Source: Austropuccinia psidii (taxonomy: Eukaryota; Basidiomycota; Pucciniomycetes; Pucciniales; Sphaerophragmiaceae). From it: a DNA stretch of 64,000 nucleotides. Positions within the stretch are counted from its first letter, which is position 1. Every line of letters starts with the position of its first letter. The DNA is taken from NCBI GenBank assembly GCA_023105745.1, contig JALGQZ010000013.1, forward strand, positions 24,066,605-24,130,604. The letters run 5' to 3'. A program made the translations under genes and the position numbers. Positions 10,911 through 21,787 of this stretch are shown piece after piece. The notes beneath the pieces were generated by a model. That model had not been told where the DNA came from and made no database searches. It saw only the letters and a program-made list of their open reading frames with translations.

Positions 10911-12584
10911 TGTGAGCCTTGAGGTATATTTTACATACCCAAATAGGCCACAATTATCTTAAAAATAAATTTTGAATTATGCATAACTCATAAGTCATGC
11001 ATATATCCAAAATTCATCATTTTTAATTTCAGAAAAGATGAATAACTTTTTATTGAGTAAGTAAATCCATGAATTTAAGACAAGATTTGGATTCCACACT
11101 AAAATTCACTTAGGGTAGCTCCATAGAGTGAATAAGCTCAAACTAACTCTTTGAGGTGGTAAAATGGAAAATACTTCAATACCACATAAAAGATCCATGA
11201 AAAATTTTGTTTTTCTTAATTTCACACCAAAATAATGGGAATGTGAGAAATCCCATGTTACATATACACTAAGAATAGTGTTATGCATGTTTTGAGGACT
11301 TAATATAATGGTATTCTTACATGGACTTTTGGTACACCCATAGTGGATATCTCACTTGAAGCTTAAATTACTATTTTGACGTGAAAAATAGGCAAGGGGG
11401 ACAAAAGACATCAAAGAGAGCCAGGGTACCCAACTTCTGAGGCCTCGGAGGCGTGGACAGCTCCAAAGCTTGGATCCATGGCTGATCTTTGCCTAATTGG
11501 TAAACTAAAACCTTTTGGGAACTTGGTTACCATGTTACAACTACAGTAAATCTTAAGAAAATAGCAAATAACCTGCTATTTTGACGTGCCAAGGAGGTAA
11601 AGAGCTACTTAGACTCCTGTAACCATGTCAATTCTTAATGACTTTCCATGAATAAACCCCAAAAGAGTAATCAAAACACTTTTTGGACTTTTATCCATTG
11701 ATTTACCTCATAGCAACCAGTGAAACACTGATATTTGCAATTCTACATAGAAATGAGGTAAAAACTTCAAAAATTCATTAAGAATACAATTCTTAATGAA
11801 TCTTTCTGAAACTTTCATGACTAATGAAGAACTGTATTATCTATGGTACAACCAAAAAGAAGTACAGTTTTACTAGTAAAATTCAAAGTTTTACTTACAG
11901 TCCATTTTTGACTATTCTACATGAAACACTGAATCTTCAAAAATTCACAATAATTACAACCTGTGATGAAATTGGCAATAACATTGATACCTTTGAGAAA
12001 TCAATGATTATTTTGAAATAAAAGAAGATTTACAGATGTTACTCCTTTTATTCTTAACCATATTGGGGTTGGTAGTCACGTAAAAGCATCAATTAAGTAA
12101 TTATGATAATCTTACGTGACAACAGATGATGCATTCAATAATCCAAAAAGGTTTATTTCTTTCTCACTCACTGGGTTTTCAATTTACTGCATCGAACGCC
12201 TCTGTGAGCTGTTGTTGACTTCAAAGAGGCCTCCTCTTGCTGTTTTTTCCAGATCATCATCATCTTATTATCATTTAAATCATTGTTACCAACAAGTAAG
12301 TATTAGTTACAGCTATTCTTAAGTGTTTTAAATCTTTCAGAATCAATCAGAAAGGCGTGAAATCATAGATTCCAACTATATATTGTTGTAATACTGTTAT
12401 AAATCCATTTTGATCCTTAAAATGCACAATTCAACGTCAAATCTCTCTATCTTATCTTTCAATAAGCTCTTTGGAATATTAGTGAGTGATTTATTTTTAA
12501 TTCTTAAAGTTTTTCTCTAAAATTAGTTTTCTTCAAGAATTATCATTATAATTATTCTTGCAAAAGATAATTATATATTAAAAT

Positions 12585-14365
12585 AAGGGTGTTGGTAAAC
12601 ACACGTAAGCTTTCAGTAAAAACACGTAAGCCCTTACGTGTTTTTGCCAAATTATGGCCAAAACACGTAAGTAACCTAATTTTTTTATAAAAATTCCTCA
12701 GGCTCATTTTTGAGAATTTTTAAAATTTTTTTTTGCCATATTTTTTCCGACATGGGATGTGAAGGTCCCCAAATTTTTTCAATTTTTTTTTTTGCCCAAT
12801 TTTTCTATTTTGGGCAATTTGGTAAAATGGCCCATTTTTTGAAAAAATTCATTAAAAATGTTCCCACTTATGAATTTCAAAAAATTTTTTTTTAAAATGA
12901 AGGTGAGAATGTTGAGAATAATAAACCAGAAGCCCAACATTTTGGTATTTTTTTGCAAGAACATTTGTAGGCCCAAAAAGTCCATGTTTTTTTATGTTTT
13001 TTTGTTCATGTTTGTAATTAAATTGAAAATGCCATTTATGACATAAATTGAATTCAAAATTTTATTTATGATTAGTGGAAGTTGAAATTTGATTTTTGGA
13101 ATTAACAGTGCCATTTATCACATCAAAAGTGCCATAAATGGCATCACTAATGACATAATAATGCCATAAATGGCATCAAGAATGACATACAGATGCCATT
13201 TATGGCCAGAAAATTGGCATAAATGGAATTACAGAAATGCCATAAATTGAATTTAATGGCCTTGACAATGCCATTTATGCATTTAAAAATGCCATAAATG
13301 GGCTTAAAAATGGCATGAATGGCCTTAACATTGGGCTTAAAAATGGAATTAATGGCCTTAACTATAACATAAATGGCATCAAAAATGCCATTTATGGAAT
13401 CAAAAATGCCATTTATGGAATCAAAAATTCCATTTGTGGCATTACATAAATGGAATTAACAATGCCATTTATGGTGTTACATAAATGGCATTATGCCATT
13501 TATTGCATTGATAATGCCATTCATGGTATTAGTAATGCCATTAATGGCATTGTTAATGTGGAATTATTAATGCCATTTGTGGCATTATTAATGCCATTTA
13601 TGGCATTAATGGCATCAGAAATGTTGCATTTTTGATGCCACAAATGGCATTGTCGATGCCATAAATGGCATTAATGGCATCAATAATATTTCATTGATAA
13701 TGCCATTAATGGCACTGTTAATGCCATTTATGGCACTGTTAATTCCATTAATGGCACTGTTAATGCCATTTGTTATGGCATTTTTAATGCCATTAAGGGC
13801 ACTGTTAATGACATTAATGGCACTGTCAATGCCATCAATGGCACTGTTAATGCCATTAATGGCACTGTTAATGCCATTAATGGCACTGTTAATGCCATTA
13901 ATGGCACTGTTAATGCCATTGATGGCACTGCTAATGCCATTAATGGCACTGTCAATGCCATTAATGGCACTGTTAATGCCATTAATGGCACTGTTAATGC
14001 CATTTATGGCACTGTTAATGCCATTTGTTATGGCATTGCTAATGCCATTTATGGCATTGTTAATGCCATTTATGGCATTGTTAATGCCATTTATGGCATT
14101 GTTGATTCCATAAATGGCATTAATGGCATCAGAAATATTTCATTGATAATTCCATTAATGGCACTGTTAATGCCATAAATGGAATATTCAATGCCACAAA
14201 TGGCATTAATGGCATCATAAATGCCATAAATAGCCATATTTCATTTAAAAACCATCACTTACGTGTTTTTACCATAAAATTACGTGTTTTTACCAATTGA
14301 TGGTAAAAACACGTAAGTTTTTAGTAAAAACACGTAAGCTCTTACGTGTTTTTACCAATACCCTC
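12585..14365. mobile_element. Non-autonomous inverted-repeat element with subterminal ACACGTAAG motifs
   Basis: The outermost bases are inverted repeats: AGGGTGTTGGTAAA at the left and TTTACCAATACCCT at the right. Inside each end the 9-mer ACACGTAAG occurs several times in both orientations: near 12600, 12620, 12632 and 12663 on the left, and near 14267, 14283, 14309, 14328 and 14341 on the right. The body is AT-rich sequence followed by the minisatellite. A possible TSD, AAAT (12581-12584 and 14366-14369), is weak because the region is AT-rich. No transposase is encoded. The ends resemble a DNA transposon derivative, but I cannot name the superfamily. Confidence 0.55.
13080..14240. repeat. 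Minisatellite built on a near-palindromic ATGCCATTTATGGCAT-type core
   Basis: From about 13080 to 13680 copies of the core are irregularly spaced. From about 13690 to 14110 they form a regular tandem array of a 21-bp unit (about 19-20 units). The unit is core TGCCATTAATGGCA plus a CTGTTAA-like spacer. Because 21 is a multiple of three, long open frames arise on both strands (13694-14113 plus, 13773-14003 minus). Their Met-Ala-Leu-Leu-Met-Pro repeats are a by-product. Each unit can form a hairpin or cruciform. Confidence 0.9.
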
Positions 14366-14599
14366 AAATAATTTTATTATTTTAATAAAAGAAGTTTCAT
14401 TATTGAAATCTTCTTGTAATTGATTCTTGTAGACAATTACTTGCTCACTGTTAAAATCACTAGTAGTGCTTAACACGTGAAAGAAATAATTCTTTGTGGT
14501 TATGATAATATTTTATTATTATATTTCATAAGAACAGACACAGTATTTTTTATTAATAGTGATATTATCATCAGTTTCATAGTCAAATCTTACAGGAGC

Positions 14600-14623
14600 C
14601 CACCAGTTTCAAGAGAGGGGTAC
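14600..14623 (+). promoter_or_regulatory. Polypurine tract of the C element
   Basis: The purine run AAGAGAGGGG (14611-14620) followed by TAC immediately precedes the 3' LTR start TGTAAC at 14624. This is the expected place for the primer of plus-strand DNA synthesis. A closely similar tract, TTTCAAGAGGGGGATAA, precedes the D LTR at 15785. Confidence 0.75.
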
Positions 14624-15368
14624 TGTAACAACCACTCACCAGGGGTAAGGGTATTCATTAATACACCCACTCAAAAACCTCAAATCAGCAGATCCACTAT
14701 TTGCATCAGCATTCAGTCTCAGAAATCTTCCTTTCTGAAACATGCATACAGTCTGGTTCATCAATAAAGCCTGTCAATACTTATACAGGCTGGAATTACC
14801 CAATACAGTTTGGATACACCATTTCCAAACTGCATGATCACTCAATACCACCACTCCTCTTGTACAGGACCTGTATTGGCCAGACTCAATTCAATAATCA
14901 AATCCTCTCATGGAAATTATCTCTCTGGATCAGGGATGGTGATTCTCACATATACCAGCCCCTCTTTCTCCCCCCTGGGAACTTTTCTCCAGTTAATTAA
15001 TTTAGTTTATTTATTATCTTATTAATATTCTTATCCTTGTTTTGGATATTATATTTATTTAATATTAAGTTAGTCTTTGAATTTTCTTTCTTTGCCTGTA
15101 CAGTATGAGTTGGATGGCCATATCCTTATTAACCCTTCTCTTTTCATTCTGACAGGTTGAAACAGTGGGCTTGGACTTGTTTGTGGTTGGCTCTTCTATT
15201 TCTTACTCTTATTCTTTTGTATCTGCTTTTCTTATATTTCTTTTATTAGTAATTCATCTTTTAATACTCTTAGGTGTATTCCTCTTTATCATATCCTTGA
15301 GCCTTTCATAAGTGAGTTTCTGTCTACTGAGTTCCAGGCCCTCTTCACTTAGAAGAGCCCCTGTGACA
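14624..15368 (+). repeat. 3' LTR of the C element
   Basis: It begins TGTAACAACC and ends CCTGTGACA. It differs from the 5' LTR by scattered substitutions and lacks an internal segment of about 18 bp, so the element is not young. The hairpin module is at 14975-15000 and the donor-like GTGAGT at 15312-15317. The TSD cccaa follows directly. Confidence 0.9.
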
Positions 15369-15537
15369 CCCAAAATGACATAATATTTATAACTTTGTTT
15401 ATCCACAAAAGGTTAGACTTATTTTTTGTTGTTTTTTATTTCAAATTCAATTGAAAAGTCTGTCAAAGACTAAATCAGCTGTATATAATATCATTTGTGG
15501 CTTTATGGGTATGTTATACATACCTCACAGGCTCACA
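15369..15537 (-). repeat. LTR-B, right fragment, minus strand
   Basis: The reverse complement matches the first 165 or so bases of LTR-B (TGTGAGCCTGTGAGG). It completes the fragment at 436-1491 across the C insertion. The LTR boundary (GCTCACA) is at 15537. Confidence 0.85.
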
Positions 15538-15784
15538 ACAATTGAGTGAAGAACACTGCAATCAGAAAAGATTACAAAAATAGAAGGAACAGAAGAAAAT
15601 GAAAAGAAATTTCAAAAAAGGGAAGAGGAATCAGAATCAAGTCAAAAAAGAAGGACCTACAAGTTGTGAAGATGAATGAGTTTGAAATTATGATTGATGA
15701 AGAGGAAGTATGAGGGATGAAAATTGGGTAATTGAGGGAAAGAAAGTTTCAAACAAGAGCTCACCACTTTCAAGAGGGGGATAA
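15538..15784 (+). other. 3' internal end of a D-family element with polypurine tract
   Basis: Purine-rich non-coding sequence with several GAAGA runs ends in TTTCAAGAGGGGGATAA, directly before the D LTR start TGTCACAGCC. It is therefore the tail of a D element whose genes are lost. No coding frame is seen. Confidence 0.6.
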
Positions 15785-15930
15785 TGTCACAGCCATGAAG
15801 ACAAGCAGGAAATTAGCAATCATTACCAATTGAATATCTTCCAACACCCAATCAGCAAGGGGGTTTCATGGAAGATCCACAAAATACAGTTTCAAACCTC
15901 AATACAGCTCAATACAGGAAAAATTCAAAT

Positions 15931-16263
15931 TGTTAAGTTTTGGTTGTCGCGTAGACGCGACAAAAGTACTTTTTCTAGAAAAAACACCACTGTAGATAGT
16001 TATCCATGCTGCGCGCACACTATCCACCACAGTTGTCTAGTTGTAATTTATAAGCCGCTCGCCGAACACCACAAGGTCTCTTTTCCTCACCTCTCATCAA
16101 TTGGAGGTGATGGATAAGAAACTGACCGGAGAGCGAGCTTTGCTATACCTGGCCCTTAGTTACTAGGTAATGCACATTGTAGCCTTACCTCTCATCAATT
16201 GGAGGTGATGCATTAGAAACTGACCAGAGAGCGCGCTTTGCTATAATTGGCCCTTACTTATTA
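15931..16263 (+). repeat. 5' LTR of the Copia element
   Basis: It begins TGTTAAGTTTTGG and ends CTTACTTATTA. It contains a perfect 8-bp hairpin at 15944-15963. Two imperfect tandem units (about 16082-16160 and 16182-16263) each contain CACCTC...GAGGTGA around TCATCAATTG, then a GAAACTGACC...CTGGCCCTTA-like tail. Confidence 0.85.
15944..15963. promoter_or_regulatory. Perfect hairpin at the Copia LTR start
   Basis: TTGTCGCG and CGCGACAA pair around TAGA. The 3' LTR copy (20497-20520) has a longer stem because its flanks GG and CC also pair. The CpG density is unusual in this AT-rich window. A role as protein-binding site or RNA structure is possible but not shown. Confidence 0.6.
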
Positions 16264-16311
16264 GGTTAAAAGCCTTCCTTTACCGAGATCCAGCAATAGG
16301 CTGCCTTCAAG

Positions 16312-17441
16312 ATGTTGGTTTCAACCTGTTTGAAGAAAGCTGCAGACAATGAAGCCAATGAAAAACCTCTCTCCAACGAGGAGGTTTACTCACTTATTAA
16401 CTCACTAAGGTCTGAAGTATAATAACTTAAATTGGCACGCAGCTGAGGTACAATCTCTGCGCATGCAACTATCTTCTCCACCACAGCCAGGTGCCTCTTT
16501 TCAACCTCTCTCGTGCGTAAGCACCTCAGCCTACAATTGTCTTATGCAAGAACCCTACCGTGCCGCCGATCGTTTTGGCAAACTTCAGGGGGACGGCTCC
16601 AACTTCCCTGAATGGGTTGCATCGCTGAACCGCGTCCTCTGTGTTGCTTTTAACTCTGAGGCGTCCATCAAAGATTCTCCCCCTCTCCTTGACGGATGAT
16701 CACCTCAGGAGAATTGGGCAATCTCACACTTCATTGATGCATTGATCCCCCACGATTTTGGGCTCTGCATTGGTGTCATTCCCTCACACGCGACGGCGAA
16801 GGAATTCTTCAACGCTATCAAAGCGTGATGCTGTCCAGGCAGTTGTTTTCACAAGCTCAAAGTTGTTTGTGAGCTTCTTTGCATACTAATGGTTGACGAT
16901 TCCAATGCCCCTAAATCAAATACCAGTATTGTCCTCTCCCTGCATCGTACTTTTGCCATGTTAAAGAAGTTGGGAATTGAGGCCAACGAACTTGAGGGCC
17001 TACTTGCACAGGCAACATGCTGGGCACCACCCACCCTTGACCAAACTGCTTTCGATAAACTAATCACCGCGGCGATCTTATCAAAAGGTGATGAGAAGCC
17101 ATCCTCGACTTTTGTTGGCCAGGTGATCATCAATGCTTCCCAACGAGTCAGCGAACAGGCAGGGGAACCATCCCCGTTTGTCTATCATCTCTCCGACGCA
17201 CCACTCCAGGCCGCGCTCCCCTTATAATCCGTGGTCGTCTCTTTCATCAGGAGAGGTGCATCAACCACCAAATCACCTAGTTGACAAGTTTGGCACGTCA
17301 TGTTTTCATTGCGGGAGGGCCGGTCACTGGCGTGCAGATTGTCCACACACCAGGGGTGTTGAAAATCCTAATCCCCGGCCGCCTTCTCCTACCCATTTTT
17401 GCCCAATGAGGCCAGCCACTCCTGATCGACGTTCCCAGCAA
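16312..17441 (+). pseudogene. gag: gag of the Copia element
   Basis: Reading starts at an ATG about 50 bases after the 5' LTR, with a lysine-rich helical start. It is soon interrupted by tandem stops near 16420. Later segments are 16463-16699 (DGSNFPEWVASLNRVL, typical of a Copia gag core), a continuation to about 16828 ending in a stop, and 16889-17227. After a frameshift a zinc knuckle, CFHCGRAGHWRADC (C-X2-C-X4-H-X4-C), follows near 17300-17345. At least three stops and one frameshift are present. Confidence 0.8.
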
Positions 17442-17449
17442 GGACCAGG

Positions 17450-20400
17450 ATGCACTACCATCGTGAGCATGTCTTGCAGGTGCAATTTGTGGAGCAAGAC
17501 ACATCCGATAAGGTTTTTATTGATACAGGTGCATCCATTCACCTCTCTGGTGCCATGCTTTTTGCAACATGCATGCACAGCGTTTCCTCCTTTTGCATTT
17601 TCTTCACCGATTCCAACTCTTCCGTTCTCATCTCGCAGATGACGACCCTTAAGCTGCCCGTCAACAGGGGCTGGGTCCTAGTGCACGACATAGCTTTTTC
17701 CGACGAAATCTCCAGGACCATATTGTCTGTCGGTCGCCTGTGCACAGCGGGGTTTGTACCTATCTTTAATGATTTGAAGCTGTCACTGTTTGTCAGCGGT
17801 TTTCTCGTAACCACCAACTTCAACAACCATTGTTGGTGGCTGGACGTCTTGGCTGAAGAAGGGACCAAGAGGTCAGCGGCTGTGTCCCCTTCCTGTATCT
17901 TGCCTAAATATGAAATTCATCTGATATCCAAACCAACTTCTACAAGCTTGAGCTCGCGTGAGTGGCATGAGCGCCTTGGCCATTCTTGCGACAAGATGGT
18001 TATCTCCTTCCTGAAGCAACATGTACCTGCCTTTGACACAAAACGCTGGCAGCCTTTTTATTGTGAGGTATGTGCCACTGCAAAAAGCACTCATCGGCTT
18101 GCACGGGCGCGAACTGATATTCCAAAACATGACCCCCTTGACCTACTGGTTTCCGATATTATGGGTCCTTTTGCCGGAAACACGCAAGGCTTTTTCTATC
18201 TCCTAATGGTCAGAGACCACATTTCAATTTACAGCGTGGTCTACCCCCTGAAGGCCCACTCTGACGCTCCCGATGCAGTGCTAGATGCCATTCGGCAGCT
18301 CCAATTTTGGCTCTGTTTGACCCCGAAGGCCCTGAAAACGGATAATGCGAAGGAATTCACTTTGGCATCGTTTGTTTTGTCACTGACAAAACTGGGTGTA
18401 GGCTTCTTCCCTTCCCTACCCTACTTGCGTCAGGAAAACAGTGAAGCAGAACGCCTCAACCAGACCCTGGGAGACATGGCACGGGCAATGATGGTAGAGA
18501 GCAAAATGCCTGATTTTTTTTGGCGTTTTGCATACACCTCAGCATGTTTCCTGCACAATTGCCTGCAAAACTCTCTATGCATGAATTCATCACCACACCA
18601 AGTCCTGTTTGGCCAGGCCCCATTGATCTCAACTCTCTACCCATTCGGGGAGGACGCCGTTGTGCATATCCCCGCTGTTCAGCAAGGTCACAAGCTGTCA
18701 CCTAGGGGATTAGCTTGTGGCTTACTTAAGCCGCTGTTGTCGGGCAGTTGGTTGCTATGGGACTTGGTAGGGGATAGGCAAATCCAGTCCACAAGCATCA
18801 TCTTTCCACATTTTCAATCCTCAAACAGCAACACCACTGGCTGTGAGAAAGGCTTGCTCTCTCACATTTTCAATTCCACAACACTGGGTCAGGTGCCAAC
18901 GGAGCACTATTTCGAAAATGAACTTGCAGCTATTGACACCCTCCCAGTGACCACAGACGTCGCAATACCCAAACACCTTGGTCAGGCGTTATCTGGCCCG
19001 TTGCAACAGGAATGGAAAAGGGCGTGTGAGGCTGAATTAGAGCAAATGGCCCTGCAAGATGTGTGGGAAGGTGTGGACAAGGAGAAAACCATGAAGATGA
19101 TCAGACACCGCTGGGTGTTCAATATCAAATGCCATGCTGACAGGTCAATTGAAAAATTCAAAGCTCTCCTGGTGGCCCAAGGTGATCGCCAACAACCTGG
19201 CGTGGACTGCACCAAGACATACGCACCGACCGCATCTCTCATGTCACTCCGACTTGTCTTGGCTCACGCCATGTGCAGCGGCTGGACCCTATCGTCTTTT
19301 GACGTCAGCAGGGCCTACTTGTACAGCCCTGTCAAAGAAACCGTTTTCCTGGAGCCCCCTACTTACTTCTGCCCACCACTTAAAGGGAAGACTCTGCGAC
19401 TCAAAAAGGCACTCTACAGCATGAGGCAAGCGGGCAGATGCTGGTGGTTGTTCCTGTCGGACATCCTGACTCGGATGGGCTTTGCGGCAATGGAAGTCAA
19501 TCAGTCATTGTACATATTCCATAATGGCAAAGACACCATTGCCATCTGGATACATGTCAACAATGGGGTTGTTGCCTCTAACTCACCAGACGCTATGTTG
19601 TATTTCAAACGCTGGCTCTGTGCGGAGGTGGACATCAAGTGGAATGATACTATTCGCCAGATTGTAGGTCTGGAATGCGCATTTGCTGAAGGCGAGGTAG
19701 CCATTGTGCAGCAGCATCTAATGAAGAGCATCCTCAATGCCTACCCTCGGCCATTTGTGAAGAACAACTGCCGCCTCCCGGTGCTGCCTCCACCAAATGT
19801 AGCTGTGGAGGGTGAGACACTAGATGCGACCCCTTTCAGTTCGGTCATAGGCTCCCTTGCTTATCTAGTTAGCGGATCACGCCCTGACCTTGCTTTCACG
19901 GTGAACTAACTGGCTCCGATGAAGGCCCACTGGGACATTCTGGACCACGTTGTGGGTTATCTGCTCAAGACTCAGCATCATTGACTAGTGATGCCGCTGG
20001 GGAAATTGTGGCTGAACCTCAGGAGTGATGCCAGCTGGGGAGGTGACCTCAAGCGTTCTCAAACTGGATTCATGCTCAAGATTGGCGATGCCCCCATACT
20101 TTGGAGTTCAAAGCGGCAGGGAGTTGTAGCACTCTCAACCTGCGCAGCGGAATGTGTGGCTCTTTCCGACTCTACTCAGCACCTTGTCCAGGCAATCTCT
20201 CAACTTGGTTATCTCACTCAGTCTTTCAACGAGACAATTTTTTGTGATAATCAGGCTGTGGTTCAGGTCTCAATCGACAACCTCTCAAGGAAGCGGATGC
20301 AATACCTTCATTGCGCTTTCTTTTTTGTAAAGGACGCAATACAAAAGCACAACATTAAGGTCAATTGGATACCGACAGCGAAGATGCAAGCTGACGCGCT

Positions 20401-20464
20401 GACAAAGCGCCTTTCTGGCTGGTTGCTTCAACAGGCTATTCTGTTCCTATGCATGGATAGGTAA
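17450..20464 (+). pseudogene. pol: pol of the Copia element, RT catalytic site lost
   Basis: One open frame runs 17450-19909 (819 codons). In order it has protease (FIDTGASIHLSG, about residues 25-36), the pre-integrase zinc region (EWHERLGHS...CEVCATAKS), integrase (LLVSDIMGPF, then LKTDNAKEF, then RQENSEAERLNQT) and RT (HRWVFNIK, FDVSRAYLY, KKALYSMRQAGRCWW). At the place of the RT motif VDDG the sequence reads VNNG (codons AAC AAT near 19560), so both metal-binding aspartates are gone. The frame then stops (TAA at 19907-19909). After another stop near 19983, RNase H follows in 19988-20464 (DASWGGDLKRSQTGF, WSSKRQGVVALSTCAAE, NIKVNWIPTAKMQADALTK). The length is otherwise close to a normal Copia pol. 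Confidence 0.9.
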
Positions 20465-20485
20465 CAGTTAGAGTTTTGGGGGGGT

Positions 20486-20819
20486 TGTTAAGTTGTGGTT
20501 GTCGCGTAGACGCGACAACCAAATACTTTTTCTAAGAAACACACAACTGTAGATAGTTATCCACGCTGTGCGCGCACTATGCGCCGCAGTTGTCTAGTTG
20601 TAATTTATAAGCCACTCGCCGAACACCAAAAGGTCTCTTTTCCTCACCTCTCATCAATTGGAGGTGACAGATTAGAAACTGATCGGCAAGCAAGCTTCGC
20701 TATGCCTGGCCCTTATTTATTAGGTAATGCACATTTTAGCCTTACCTCTCACAATTGGAGGTGACGGATTAGAAACTGACTGGTGAGCAAGCTTCGCTAT
20801 ACCTGGCCCTTACTTATTA
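20486..20819 (+). repeat. 3' LTR of the Copia element
   Basis: It begins TGTTAAGTTGTGG directly after a purine-rich GGGGGGG-containing tract (20471-20485) and ends CTTACTTATTA. It matches the 5' LTR with scattered substitutions and carries the same hairpin and the same tandem duplication. Confidence 0.85.
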
Positions 20820-21379
20820 CAAATACAGGTTTCACCCAATACAGGCCTGTCCTCAATACAGGTGAAAATACCTGTATTTAATACACCAATTCAGGTTTAC
20901 ATCTCAAATACAGATTCCTCCAGCATACAGTCATGGGTTCTCAACACTCAAACTCCAGGCTGGCATTTTTTCACATAAACCAGGCCCCTTTCACCCACCT
21001 GGGGTTTTACCCCAGTTAATTAAAATATTTAATTTATCATTTAATATCATTTTATTTCTCACTCAGAGGTGTTTTCTTATTAATTATTAAGTTAGTCTTG
21101 ACCTTCCCTCACTTTTTCAGTAGAGTCCTGGTGGCCATATCCTTATTAGTTCTTTTTTCTTTTCTCAACAGGTTGAAACAGTGATTCAGGATTTTTTTTG
21201 GTTGGCTCTTTTTTATTAATTATGTTTTTTTTCATGTCTTTTAATTCTCTTTCTTTATCAGTAGAAATTTACCTTTTATCTGATTGCTCTTATCCTTTGA
21301 GTACTTCCCTTGAGCCCTCCATAAGTAAGTCTGTTCACTTAGTGCCAGGCCCTCTTCATTTAGAAGAGCACCTATGACA

Positions 21380-21787
21380 TTATTTCAATTAACTCATAAT
21401 TGATTCTTCCTTTCATTAATTTTTATTCATTTCTTTCATTCTTCAATTATGAATTTTATGATCTTATGATTTTTATGATTCCCTTATCTCCCATCTATTT
21501 TCACCTCATTCATTTCATTCAAATGAAAATTTATTCCCTTTCTCATTTCTTAACTTCTTCTGACAACTTCACTTTATCTGTAATTCTTAATCAAATTTTA
21601 TTTCAATTTTCTGTCTGACTTCAGGTTCTTCTATTAGGTTTAATTTCTTGAAATTTGGGGTTAATTGCTTCATCATTTCAGGAGTTTCATTAAATTGGGG
21701 TTAACATTTATTGATTTTGGAATTTCCCAAGGATTATTTATTGATTAATTTGATTATTCAAGAAATTTTCTTTACCTCAAGATTCTG
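21380..21787 (+). other. D-family leader remnant
   Basis: AT-rich non-coding sequence resembling the C-element leader at 2255-2860: ATTTCTTTCATTC-type runs, then GGGGTTAA and TTGATT repeats. It passes abruptly into a second LTR-D fragment at about 21788, so the genes of this element were lost by internal deletion. Confidence 0.6.

Larger units (their letters stand above)
10911..14594 (+). repeat. Solo LTR, B-like family, enlarged by an insertion
   Basis: It begins TGTGAGCCTTGAGG and ends TCATAGTCAAATCTTACA, both close to the ends of LTR-B. It is flanked by a perfect TSD, ggagc, at 10906-10910 and 14595-14599. Shared landmarks inside include the GGTACCCAACTT block near 11426 and the 'ctattttgacgtg' block. 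Without the inverted-repeat element at 12585-14365 it is about 1.9 kb, near the 2191 bp of LTR-B. It lies just upstream of the C element's polypurine tract and has no internal genes. It was left by recombination between two LTRs. Confidence 0.85.
1492..15368 (+). mobile_element. Family C Ty3/Gypsy chromovirus, complete but decayed
   Basis: The element has LTRs at 1492-2254 and 14624-15368 and a perfect 5-bp TSD (cccaa at 1487-1491 and 15369-15373). It contains gag, protease, reverse transcriptase, RNase H, integrase and a C-terminal chromodomain in the usual Ty3 order. All are broken by frameshifts and stops. Downstream of pol it carries an antisense Zn2Cys6-like pseudogene (8707-9846). A solo LTR of a B-like family (10911-14594) sits just before the 3' polypurine tract. 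Removing that insert and its TSD copy leaves about 10.2 kb for the original element. It inserted into a minus-strand LTR-B. Confidence 0.9.
15931..20819 (+). mobile_element. Ty1/Copia retrotransposon, complete but inactive
   Basis: It is 4.9 kb long, with LTRs of 333 and 334 bp and a perfect TSD, caaat, at 15926-15930 and 20820-20824. The domain order gag-protease-integrase-RT-RNase H is diagnostic of Copia. Base composition is clearly more GC-rich than the neighbouring elements. Gag has stops, the RT catalytic aspartates are replaced by asparagines, and stops separate RNase H. The LTRs end in TATTA rather than the usual CA. Confidence 0.9.
15785..21379 (+). repeat. LTR-D, split by a Copia element
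   Basis: The first part (15785-15930) starts TGTCACAGCCATG. The rest (20820-21379) resumes after the Copia insertion and ends CCTATGACA. It matches the solo LTR-D at 53199-53921. It is preceded by a polypurine tract, as a 3' LTR would be. It is also followed by leader-like sequence (21380-21787), as a 5' LTR would be. This internal-LTR-internal order suggests recombination between neighbouring elements. AATACAG motifs, the hairpin (20999) and GTAAGT (21325-21330) are present. Confidence 0.8.

Noticed and set aside
13694..14113. Long plus-strand frame of Met-Ala-Leu-Leu-Met-Pro repeats (and its minus-strand partner)
   Set aside because: It is produced by a 21-bp tandem repeat that is open on both strands; there is no codon bias, domain or start context.
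13080..14240. Possible CRISPR array
   Set aside because: Repeats are adjacent and palindromic without unique spacers of constant length, and the setting is a eukaryotic transposon.
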